Source: Thermoplasmatota archaeon
Lineage (GTDB): Archaea; Thermoplasmatota; E2; DHVEG-1
Assembly (NCBI GenBank): GCA_016930995.1
Contig: JAFGFQ010000035.1
Span: 1 to 25,273 of the forward strand
Reading direction: 5' to 3'
DNA length: 25,273 nt
Below, piece after piece: positions 1 through 6,054 of the stretch. The notes under the pieces were generated by a model. The model saw only the letters and a list, made by a program, of their open reading frames with translations. It was not told where the DNA came from and searched no databases. The position numbers and the translations under genes are program-made. How positions within the stretch are numbered: position 1 is the stretch's first letter; every line of letters starts with the position of its first letter.

Positions 1-275
1 ACATCACCCCGGGTGATCTTGACTGCCTCATCGATGTGCTTTCCCTTGGCTAGCTCTGTCACCATGCTGCTTGTTGCTATCGCAGAGCCGCACCCAAAGG
101 TACGGAATTTGATGTCTGTTATCTTGTCATCTTTGACCTTGATGAAGATCTCCATGACATCCCCACAGACAGGGTTCCCGACCTTCCCGTACCCATCGGG
201 GTTTTCTATCACTCCGACGTTGCGGGGGTTCATAAAATGCTCCATGACTTTCTTACTATATCCGACGTTTGCCAT
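1..275 (-). CDS. NifU/IscU-type Fe-S cluster scaffold, N-terminal part (cut by window start)
   Basis: Translating the minus strand from 275 to the window edge gives 91 residues of an IscU/NifU N-terminal domain. This domain assembles [2Fe-2S] clusters on conserved cysteines and passes them to apoproteins. The first two ligand cysteines are visible: C37 in NPVCGD, with the following Asp that tunes cluster release, and C62 in FGCGSAIA. The third cysteine lies beyond the window. I chose the ATG at 275 because GGAGG sits five bases upstream; an in-frame ATG at 290 overlaps that ribosome site. The gene starts 18 bases after the NifS-like stop, so the two are almost certainly cotranscribed. Family assignment is firm; the C-terminal architecture (IscU alone or with extra domains) cannot be seen. 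Confidence 0.92.
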   Translation of the reverse strand, partial: MANVGYSKKVMEHFMNPRNVGVIENPDGYGKVGNPVCGDVMEIFIKVKDDKITDIKFRTFGCGSAIATSSMVTELAKGKHIDEAVKITRGD

Positions 276-292
276 ACTTATTTCCTCCATTC

Positions 293-1447
293 TCAAGATA
301 GTGGGGAGAGTTTCCGTAAGCGTTCGACTGTCTCAGTCGTCGCCTTGCTTACCGTAGCGACCTGTTCCCTGTTCGTGGAACGCCCAAGGGTCAGCACCAT
401 GGACCCATGCGCCTCCTCATGTTTCAACCCGATCGCCAGCAGGACATGCGAGGGTTCCAGGGTCTTTGATGAGCATGCTGAGCCAGTCGAGACCTGGATA
501 TCGTACATGTCCATATTCAGCAAAATACTTTCCCCTTCAATAGAACTGAACCGGAAGCTCGCATGATGCGGGAGGCGCTGTGTAGGATGCCCGGTAAGAT
601 AGGAGTGTTCTATCGTCAGGATCTCCTTGATCAGTGCATCTCGTATCGGGAGGAGCCGAGTACTTTCTTGCTCCATCTCCACAGACGCGATGCGGGCTGC
701 TTCCCCCATCCCTGCGATCGCAAACACATTCTCCGTGCCTGAGCGAAGCCCACGCTCCTGCCCGCCACCAAGCAGCACCGGTTGGAGTTTTACCCCTGGT
801 TTGACGTATAATGCACCAGCACCCGATGGACCATAGAAATCATTGGAAGAAAGAGTCAGCAAATCTATGCCATCCTTCTGGACATCGATAGGAACTCGAC
901 CTGCTGCAGCTACCGCGTCGACATGCAGATACAGACCTTTCTCATGGACTATTTTGCTGATTTCTCTGATCGGTTCAATCGTCCCAATCTCATTGTTCGC
1001 ATACATGACAGAGGTCAGAACAGTGGTCTTTGTGAGGATATCCTGCAGTTGTATCAAATCGACAAGCCCGGTTGAATCAACCGGGATCATCGTAAAAGAA
1101 AACCCGTTTTTCTGCAGCTCCTTCATCGGATTGAGCACCGACATATGCTCGATAGCGGAGGCGACCACGGCTTTCCCCTGGGTGATGTTTCGTAACGCAG
1201 TCCCTTTCACTGCAAGGTTGTTTGCCTCGGTTGCACTCCCTGTGAACAGGATCGTACTTTCATTTTCCGCATGGATGAACTTGGCGATTTTATCTCTGGC
1301 TTCTTCTACTACCCGTTTTGCTTCCAAGCCAACCGAATGAAGTGAGGAGGGGTTCCCATAGCCGTTGACCAAGAAGGGCTGTGCGAACGTAACGACCCGT
1401 GGGTCCACCGGCATCGAGGATGCGTGATCCAGATAAATCCTTGACAT
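293..1447 (-). CDS. NifS/IscS-family cysteine desulfurase homologue lacking the PLP lysine
   Basis: The 384-residue protein is full length for the class V aminotransferase-fold cysteine desulfurases, which normally use PLP to move sulfur from cysteine onto a loop cysteine and then to IscU. The substrate loop is intact (C325 in STGSACSS, then LEPS), as are GGGQERGLRSGT, the His of AIEH and D177, the expected partner of the pyridine nitrogen. The PLP-binding motif, normally SGHK followed by xYGPKG, reads SSNDFYGPSG. N202 replaces the usual His and D203 replaces the Schiff-base lysine. A180 replaces the Gln that normally stacks near the cofactor. I read D203 directly from the codon GAT (RC of 839-841). 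Archaeoglobus fulgidus IscS is known to carry an Asp at this lysine position. Normal PLP catalysis is therefore doubtful; scaffold or persulfide-relay function is an inference. The start is ATG with AGGAGAAA overlapping the upstream dsrE stop. Confidence 0.93.
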   Translation of the reverse strand: MSRIYLDHASSMPVDPRVVTFAQPFLVNGYGNPSSLHSVGLEAKRVVEEARDKIAKFIHAENESTILFTGSATEANNLAVKGTALRNITQGKAVVASAIEHMSVLNPMKELQKNGFSFTMIPVDSTGLVDLIQLQDILTKTTVLTSVMYANNEIGTIEPIREISKIVHEKGLYLHVDAVAAAGRVPIDVQKDGIDLLTLSSNDFYGPSGAGALYVKPGVKLQPVLLGGGQERGLRSGTENVFAIAGMGEAARIASVEMEQESTRLLPIRDALIKEILTIEHSYLTGHPTQRLPHHASFRFSSIEGESILLNMDMYDIQVSTGSACSSKTLEPSHVLLAIGLKHEEAHGSMVLTLGRSTNREQVATVSKATTETVERLRKLSPLS

Positions 1448-1456
1448 GCCTTTCTC

Positions 1457-1819
1457 CTAGAACCACATGGTGGCTCCTGCATCCAGCGCAAGGTCGTTTA
1501 AGGTCCCTGCACCGACGATCTTTACCCCGGGGATGAGCTGGACTTTCTCAAGTCCCAACATCTGCTTAGATGCCTCACAAGCATACACCTCGATACCCAT
1601 CTCAAGAGTCTTTTTTAGCATCTCTGCCACACTGGGAAATGAACCTATCTTTATGTCGTCTGCGACACCAGGCATGAGGATCCGTAACCCGGTGCCCAGA
1701 TAGTAGACCCGAGGTGTAAGATCCATCATTTTCGCGGTCTGTGCAAGCACAAGCGGAGAGTATTGCTTCTCCGGCTGGTCCGTCGTCTGCACATACAGGA
1801 TTGAATTTTCTTCTTTCAT
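1457..1819 (-). CDS. DsrE-family sulfur-carrier protein
   Basis: This 120-residue protein has the DsrE/DsrF alpha/beta fold pattern: an N-terminal strand with SILYVQTT, a helix, YYLGTG, then GIEVYACEAS. C81 in YACEAS matches the persulfide-carrying cysteine of the family. DsrE-like proteins accept sulfur from TusA-type proteins or from thiosulfate and sulfide chemistry and relay it in the cytoplasm. The gene sits nine bases after tusA and ten before the nifS-like gene. TusA, DsrE, NifS-like and NifU-like are thus read in order of a plausible sulfur relay. Length is normal for a single-domain DsrE. The exact donor and acceptor cannot be told from sequence. Confidence 0.85.
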   Translation of the reverse strand: MKEENSILYVQTTDQPEKQYSPLVLAQTAKMMDLTPRVYYLGTGLRILMPGVADDIKIGSFPSVAEMLKKTLEMGIEVYACEASKQMLGLEKVQLIPGVKIVGAGTLNDLALDAGATMWF

Positions 1820-1828
1820 ATCAGTCCC

Positions 1829-2080
1829 TTATTTCATTTTCTTGATATAGAAGGTCAGCAAGGTTCCTTCTTTTTCAAATCTGAGGATCTCATGGCCTGT
1901 GCGTTTCGCCCAGCGTTTGATGTCTTCCTCCGCAGCAGGGTCATCCGCCTCCACTTTCAGAACCTGACCAATGTTGATGGTTTCGATTCCTTCCTTGGTC
2001 ATCGCGATCGGCTGGGGGCAGTACAAGCCGACACAGTCGACCTCTGCATCTGGGGTTATGTTGCTGTGGTTTTCTACCAT
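1829..2080 (-). CDS. TusA-family sulfur-transfer protein
   Basis: The 83-residue protein has the TusA/SirA/YeeD signature CPxP (C21-P-Q-P) followed by a helix, and ends in a strand typical of the two-layer alpha/beta fold. The family cysteine carries a persulfide. In bacteria TusA takes sulfur from IscS and passes it to DsrE-type TusBCD for tRNA thiolation; in sulfur oxidisers it moves sulfane sulfur between Dsr proteins. Here the gene is followed directly by dsrE and then by a NifS homologue whose PLP site looks defective. That makes a carrier role to the Fe-S scaffold attractive, but this is an inference. The stop of rubrerythrin lies 33 bases upstream. A 14-base sequence just before its start recurs upstream of the ferritin-like gene. 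Confidence 0.9.
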   Translation of the reverse strand: MVENHSNITPDAEVDCVGLYCPQPIAMTKEGIETINIGQVLKVEADDPAAEEDIKRWAKRTGHEILRFEKEGTLLTFYIKKMK

Positions 2081-2113
2081 CGTCTCTCGTCAGGTTTTAA
2101 GAAACCATCCGTG

Positions 2114-2689
2114 TTAGTAGTTCTCCTCAAGGATCTCATAGTAGGATTGGGGATGCTGACAGGCAGGGCATTTGCCGGGGGCTTCTTTTCCTTCGTGGAC
2201 ATAGCCGCAGTTCCTGCATTTCCATTTGACTATCTTTTCTTTCTTGAACACCTGCTTTTTCTCAAGATTTGCTAGAAGGGCTCGGTATCGTTTCTCATGG
2301 TGTGCCTCCACCTGCAGTATGTATTTGAAGCTTGCAGCGACCTCAGGGAATCCTTCCTTTTCAGCGACCTTGGCAAAATCCGGATAGATCGTGCCCCATT
2401 CTGCTTTTTCCCCTTCTGCCGCCTCCTTGAGGTTTTCCGCTGTTGTACCGATCACACCTGCTGGATACATCGCGGTGATCTCCACCATACCACCCTGCAG
2501 ATGCTTAAAAAACACTTTCGCATGTTCTTTTTCGTTCTCTGCGGTCTCTAGGAAGATCGCTGCGATTTGTTCGTAGCCTTCTTTTTTTGCTTGTGACGCG
2601 AAATAACTGTATCGATTCCTTGCCTGTGATTCTCCTGCAAAAGCAGCAAGAAGGTTCTTCTCGGTTTGTGTTCCTTTTAGACTTTTCAT
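2114..2689 (-). CDS. Rubrerythrin (diiron peroxidase with C-terminal rubredoxin domain)
   Basis: From the ATG at 2689 the protein has 191 residues, the usual rubrerythrin size. The N-terminal four-helix ferritin-like domain carries the diiron ligands in [18 protein letters not shown] and the later VEAHHEKRY. The C-terminal rubredoxin-like domain has [12 protein letters not shown] followed by CPACQHP. Rubrerythrins reduce hydrogen peroxide to water in anaerobes, using electrons from rubredoxin. The start at 2689 is preceded by GGAGATGAGAAGA; the in-frame ATG at 2704 lacks an obvious ribosome site and would add only five residues. It sits among ferritin, ferritin-like and a flavin reductase-rubredoxin gene, which could supply electrons. 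Confidence 0.95.
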   Translation of the reverse strand: MKSLKGTQTEKNLLAAFAGESQARNRYSYFASQAKKEGYEQIAAIFLETAENEKEHAKVFFKHLQGGMVEITAMYPAGVIGTTAENLKEAAEGEKAEWGTIYPDFAKVAEKEGFPEVAASFKYILQVEAHHEKRYRALLANLEKKQVFKKEKIVKWKCRNCGYVHEGKEAPGKCPACQHPQSYYEILEENY

Positions 2690-2713
2690 TCTTCTCATCT
2701 CCATTTTATTCTT

Positions 2714-3208
2714 TTAAGGTCCGACGTGAACCATGTCCCAATAGACATCGGCCTCTTCGAAGCGGTCCATGCTTTCCTTTTCAATTTCAAGGATTTTGTA
2801 GTGCTGCAGCTCCATGTCTGCGAAATAGGAAAGCGTGTGCCGGATCTTGTCATCCTGCTTGAATTGCTTTGAGAGCGATTGATAGAACTCATAAGCAGCA
2901 TGCTCAGCGGCCATCGCGTTTTTCAGGACCGTACCAAGGGGGGTGTCCTCATCAGGGATGACGAGGGCAGGGAGCGGAACTGGGGTTGATGTTGGTATCA
3001 CAAGGTTCTTGGTCGGAAACCGTGCCTTATACACCTGCTCGATGAATGCTTTGTGTTTCTGCTCTTCTGTTGCAAGAAACATCAGCTTGTCTTTGAGCAA
3101 ACCGTTTTTTACATTCCTGGCCATGGTCATATAGACATCATAGCTTTCGATTTCGCTTTTCATCGCCGCAAGCAACAGGTCCTCAAGTGAGTATTTCCTC
3201 AAATCCAT
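2714..3208 (-). CDS. Ferritin-like diiron protein (erythrin/rubrerythrin-like, no rubredoxin domain)
   Basis: The 164-residue protein shows two helix pairs, each with an Exx(x)E/ExxH pattern: SEIESYDVY with ATEEQKHKAF in the first half, and AEHAAYEFY with ADMELQHYKI in the second. This is the ferritin-like diiron layout seen in rubrerythrin-type proteins, but the rubredoxin tail is missing. A proline-rich linker (about residues 70-86, TSTPVPLPALVIP) separates the halves and is longer than in rubrerythrin. It most likely handles iron or peroxide with its neighbours ferritin and rubrerythrin. The substrate is not determinable. A TATA-like CTATAAAAG lies about 28 bases upstream on the minus strand, so it may also have its own promoter inside the operon. 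Confidence 0.85.
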   Translation of the reverse strand: MDLRKYSLEDLLLAAMKSEIESYDVYMTMARNVKNGLLKDKLMFLATEEQKHKAFIEQVYKARFPTKNLVIPTSTPVPLPALVIPDEDTPLGTVLKNAMAAEHAAYEFYQSLSKQFKQDDKIRHTLSYFADMELQHYKILEIEKESMDRFEEADVYWDMVHVGP

Positions 3209-3244
3209 GGTCTGTACCTCTCGTCAGGTTTCTTTTATAGAGAA

Positions 3245-3739
3245 TCATTCCTTTTTTCTCTGCCCAAGTTCCCGGTCTAGCATGAACAGACCACCGGTGC
3301 TTTTTTGGATCATTTTGAGTTTCTGCACAATGGCATCGGTCTGGAGTTCTTCTTCGACTTGCTCGTCGTGGAACCAGTTCAGCATGGTTCCGGCTGCATA
3401 GTCTTTCTCTGCTGATGCAATGTGTGCGAGATTCTCGATCATCGCTGTTACCTTCTGCTCGTGTTTGAAGGCCTCCTCGAATGCATGCAACGGTGATTTC
3501 CAGCTGGTCGGTATTGCGGCGATCGCACTCAGAGTCACTCGACCTCTGCGTTCGTTGATATGGGTGTAGAACTTCATCGCGTGATCGACTTCCTCTGAAG
3601 CTTGGACTCTCATCCAGTTCGCAAACCCGCCAAGATTGATCGATTCAAAGTAGGCGGACATGGACAGATACAGGTACGCTGACCAGAGTTCCGCGTTGAT
3701 TTGCTTATTTATTGCGTTTTCCAATTTCTTACTTAACAT
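3245..3739 (-). CDS. Ferritin (iron-storage protein, FtnA type)
   Basis: The 164-residue protein (from the second of two adjacent ATGs) matches bacterial/archaeal-type ferritin along its length. It has QINAELWSAYLYLSM in helix A, ASEEVDHAMKFY in helix B, and NWFHDEQVEEE in helix D, which together carry the ferroxidase-centre Glu, His and Gln residues. It would form a 24-subunit shell that oxidises Fe(II) and stores it as mineral. GGAGGT lies directly upstream (forward 3749-3756). It follows a small Cys-rich gene and precedes the ferritin-like gene, in a block headed by a Fur-family regulator, so iron- or peroxide-dependent control is likely. Confidence 0.95.
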   Translation of the reverse strand: MLSKKLENAINKQINAELWSAYLYLSMSAYFESINLGGFANWMRVQASEEVDHAMKFYTHINERRGRVTLSAIAAIPTSWKSPLHAFEEAFKHEQKVTAMIENLAHIASAEKDYAAGTMLNWFHDEQVEEELQTDAIVQKLKMIQKSTGGLFMLDRELGQRKKE

Positions 3740-3770
3740 CATTTTTTTTACCTCCTTTACTTCTATTTCT

Positions 3771-3929
3771 TTATTTTATGCGTTTCATCGGTGCACCGCA
3801 ACAATACGGGACTGCTTGGGGTTCTGCGTCAAATCCGATGACAGAATCGCAAGTACAGTCTTTGTCGTTGCAGTCGCACTGGTATTGAATCTTTTTTGTT
3901 GGTGCCTCACAGCCACAGCTTTTACACAT
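3771..3929 (-). CDS. Small cysteine-rich protein, 52 residues (possible metal-binding or redox protein)
   Basis: A short ORF read on the minus strand encodes 52 residues with nine cysteines: C2, C5, C7, C18, C20, C25, C27, C43 and C44. It begins MCKSCGCEAP and contains CDCNDKDCTC and later PYCCGAP. GGAGG lies nine bases upstream of the ATG, and a TATA-like GTATATAAAG lies about 45 bases upstream, so the gene looks real and separately expressed. The CC pair after Pro-Tyr and the CxCxxxxCxC core suggest metal binding (Fe, Zn) or an iron-sulfur/desulforedoxin-like site. I do not recognise a named family. Its position between the flavin reductase-rubredoxin and ferritin genes suggests a role in iron handling or peroxide stress. 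Confidence 0.75.
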   Translation of the reverse strand: MCKSCGCEAPTKKIQYQCDCNDKDCTCDSVIGFDAEPQAVPYCCGAPMKRIK

Positions 3930-3966
3930 GTTCAAATTCCTCCATTTTATATCACAATTTTCATTT

Positions 3967-3979
3967 CTTTATATACTTT
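3967..3979 (-). promoter_or_regulatory. TATA-box-like promoter of the Cys-rich gene
   Basis: On the minus strand the sequence reads AAAGTATATAAAG, in the gap after the flavin reductase-rubredoxin gene. Its distance fits a transcript starting some 15-20 bases before the ATG at 3929. This suggests that the ferritin part of the block can be transcribed separately from fur and the flavin reductase gene. Confidence 0.45.
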
Positions 3980-3996
3980 ACCCGTGTTCTTTCTCC

Positions 3997-4698
3997 TTAT
4001 TGTTTCTCAAATGCGTCTTTTCCTGCACCGCAGATAGGGCAGACCCAATCGTCAGGCAAATCCTCAAAAGAGGTCCCCGCAGCAATACTGCTTTCCGGGT
4101 CGCCTTTTACTGGGTCGTAGACATATCCGCAGACGGTGCATACATATTTGTCCATTTTTTTGTCCTCCATTTTTTTCTCTGTTTTTTTATCGATATCCGC
4201 ATAGTAGGTCGGTGCGGTTTTCGGTGAATACCCACCTTTTACCTCATGATAATATTCATAGGTCATGACGGATTCCTCGGAGAGCATGGCAGCATCGGTT
4301 ATCTTCCCAACAAAAATCGTATGGGTTCCGACATCGATCTTATCGATGACCTCTGCCTCGAGATATCCAACCGTATAGTCTAACACTATTGGAGCATGCG
4401 CTGCCCCAAGCTTCACTCGTACTTCTTTGAATTTATCGATGTCACGACCGGATTTAAACCCAAAGGTCCCAATAAAGGTCAGCGGCGTGTTTTTATCAAG
4501 AATAGAGACGGTGAACACTTGGCTTTTCTCGATGAACGCATGTGTCAGATTCTGTTTGTTGATGCTGACTGCAATCGTGGGTGGTTCAGAGGTGACTTGG
4601 AACAATGCATTGGCGATTTGTCCGTTTGTCTTTTCTGCGTTCTTTGAGCAGACGACATACAGGCCATAGGAAATTTTATGAAACGTTTTTTTATCCAT
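3997..4698 (-). CDS. Flavin reductase-rubredoxin fusion (high-molecular-weight rubredoxin type)
   Basis: The 233-residue protein has two domains. Residues 1 to about 155 form an FMN-binding flavoredoxin/flavin-reductase split-barrel domain (start [14 protein letters not shown], with [14 protein letters not shown]). After a charged linker, residues about 180-233 are a rubredoxin with [10 protein letters not shown] and CPICGAGKD. The same architecture is known from the NADH-oxidising high-molecular-weight rubredoxin of Moorella, which feeds electrons to flavo-diiron NO/O2 reductases; here rubrerythrin is the obvious nearby acceptor. Its ATG overlaps the end of fur by eight bases, so the two genes are translationally linked. 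Partner identity is an inference; domain calls are firm. Confidence 0.92.
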   Translation of the reverse strand: MDKKTFHKISYGLYVVCSKNAEKTNGQIANALFQVTSEPPTIAVSINKQNLTHAFIEKSQVFTVSILDKNTPLTFIGTFGFKSGRDIDKFKEVRVKLGAAHAPIVLDYTVGYLEAEVIDKIDVGTHTIFVGKITDAAMLSEESVMTYEYYHEVKGGYSPKTAPTYYADIDKKTEKKMEDKKMDKYVCTVCGYVYDPVKGDPESSIAAGTSFEDLPDDWVCPICGAGKDAFEKQ

Positions 4699-5122
4699 TG
4701 TTATGACGCCCCTTCTCCTTTGTCAAGCATTTCTTACAGACTCCTTTGAAATACCCCTGGACCTCCTCGACGCAGTGACCTGCCTCAAGGGTTTTTCCCA
4801 TGTTTGGGCATGCGATTGCGATATCATATATCGCTCCACAGCGTGTACAAATGAAATGATGATGCAGGCTATCCTCGATATCATATCTGAGTTCCGAACC
4901 AGAGACGGTGAGGGATTGGACGATTTTGTGTTTCATGAGTATTTCTAGGGAGTTGTACACGGTCGTGCGGGAGAGCGATGGGTGTTTCTTTTTCAGGGTT
5001 GAATAGATTTCTTCGACGTTCGGATGGGTATGGTGCTGGTCGAGATATTTAAGGATATCAAGCCTTGGCTGTGTTATCTTTAATGAATGGCCCTTGAGGA
5101 TTTTTACATACTTTTCATACAT
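4691..5122 (-). CDS. Fur/PerR-family metal-dependent transcription repressor
   Basis: The 143-residue protein has the Fur layout. The N-terminal winged helix carries [12 protein letters not shown] and the recognition segment [13 protein letters not shown], and the C-terminal dimer domain carries the metal ligands in HHHFIC. Structural zinc sites are CTRCG and, near the end, CKKC. Fur, PerR and Zur cannot be separated reliably by eye; the rubrerythrin, ferritin and rubredoxin neighbours favour PerR- or Fur-like sensing of peroxide or iron. I chose the ATG at 5122 over a TTG at 5131. No clear Shine-Dalgarno site precedes it. It is first in the minus-strand block and has palindromic boxes in its own promoter region, consistent with autoregulation. 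Confidence 0.93.
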   Translation of the reverse strand: MYEKYVKILKGHSLKITQPRLDILKYLDQHHTHPNVEEIYSTLKKKHPSLSRTTVYNSLEILMKHKIVQSLTVSGSELRYDIEDSLHHHFICTRCGAIYDIAIACPNMGKTLEAGHCVEEVQGYFKGVCKKCLTKEKGRHNNG

Positions 5123-5133
5123 GGATACCAATT

Positions 5134-5182
5134 TTGTAATAATTTCTACTTTGTAATTATTACATTTTAGTAGGTATTACAA
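5134..5182. promoter_or_regulatory. Candidate Fur/PerR operator cluster in the divergent promoter region
   Basis: The sequence shows a perfect 13-base palindrome TGTAATTATTACA at 5152-5164, flanked by outer half-sites TTGTAATA (5134-5141) and TATTACAA (5175-5182) that are exact reverse complements of each other. PerR and Fur boxes of bacteria have the same AT-rich TAAT/ATTA style. The sites lie between the fur start codon and a TATA element shared with the divergent membrane-protein gene. Binding by the adjacent regulator is an inference. Confidence 0.65.
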
Positions 5183-5186
5183 TTTG

Positions 5187-5197
5187 GTATAAATACT
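5187..5197. promoter_or_regulatory. TATA element between fur and the divergent membrane-protein gene
   Basis: The plus strand reads GGTATAAATACT and the minus strand gives AGTATTTATACC, so one AT-rich element could serve either direction. For the plus-strand gene at 5252 it predicts a leader of roughly 35 bases. For fur it places the transcript start inside the palindromic boxes. Confidence 0.45.
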
Positions 5198-5251
5198 TTT
5201 CCCATACGAAAAAAAGAAAACTTAAAGAGGAAGAATCCATCCCCAACCCAC

Positions 5252-6040
5252 ATGGAATATTCGCTCCTCTACCACACTCTCATCCCATTTGCCCTCTCTG
5301 CACTCGTCGTCATCCTTGTCACCATCATCGCAGAGAAATTCGGCACAAAAACAGGAGGGGTAATAGGAACACTTCCTTCAACCATCATCATCGCGTTCCT
5401 CTTCATCGCCCTTGACAAAGGAGTAACCTTCGCCTCAGACTCCGTCGCAGTCGTCCCCGCAGAAATGGGAATCAACCTTATCTTCCTCTTCCTCTTTACC
5501 CATCTATCAAAAAAAGGAATACATATTGCTCTCACCGGATCACTTGTTGGATGGACCATTCTTACTATCGGCATCTATTACACCCACGTCACATCTATCG
5601 TATTGTCCCTTGCCTTCTACCTCATCTGCTTTTTCATCACCTTCCTGATCCTGGAAAAAACAAAAAAAATACCATCCCAAGATACCATCAAGGTCCACTA
5701 TACTCTGCTCAAACTCCTGGGGAGAAGCCTCATCGCCGGCATCGTCATTGCCATCGCAGTCACATTCTCAAACCTCGGAACCATCCTTAGCGGGATATTC
5801 TCCGTGTTCCCCGCTATTTTCCTTTCCACCATGCTAATCTCCCTTAGAGAACATGGGCCCCAGTTCACCGGCGCAATAGCAAAAGCAATGATCTACGGCA
5901 GCCCCAGCGTCGTTTCCTACGCGGTCTGCATCCATATCTTCTATCCTGCTATCGGTATCATCCCCGGGACAATCACTGCATTCCTCATCGCATTTCTCAT
6001 GACCGTGCTGCTGTTTATCTTCCGAAAAAAAATACGTTAA
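5252..6040 (+). CDS. Polytopic membrane protein with internal repeat, function unknown
   Basis: The 262-residue protein has about eight to ten hydrophobic segments and almost no soluble part. Two related segments are visible: GGVIGTLPSTIIIAFLF (residues 35-51) and SGIFSVFPAIFLSTMLI (180-196). Each has a small-residue turn, a conserved Pro and a following helix that ends in a short charged loop with Gly. This suggests a duplicated half, as in many transporters. I cannot name the family with confidence. It is divergent from fur and shares its promoter region and operator boxes, so a link to iron or metal transport is possible but unproven. It converges on hypD downstream with only 14 bases between stops. 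Confidence 0.75.
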   Translation: MEYSLLYHTLIPFALSALVVILVTIIAEKFGTKTGGVIGTLPSTIIIAFLFIALDKGVTFASDSVAVVPAEMGINLIFLFLFTHLSKKGIHIALTGSLVGWTILTIGIYYTHVTSIVLSLAFYLICFFITFLILEKTKKIPSQDTIKVHYTLLKLLGRSLIAGIVIAIAVTFSNLGTILSGIFSVFPAIFLSTMLISLREHGPQFTGAIAKAMIYGSPSVVSYAVCIHIFYPAIGIIPGTITAFLIAFLMTVLLFIFRKKIR

Positions 6041-6054
6041 CCTCCAACCTATTT

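Noticed and set aside
843..1340. Plus-strand ORF of 165 codons
   Set aside because: It lies wholly within the NifS-like gene in the opposite direction and its product has no family-like pattern; it is a shadow frame.
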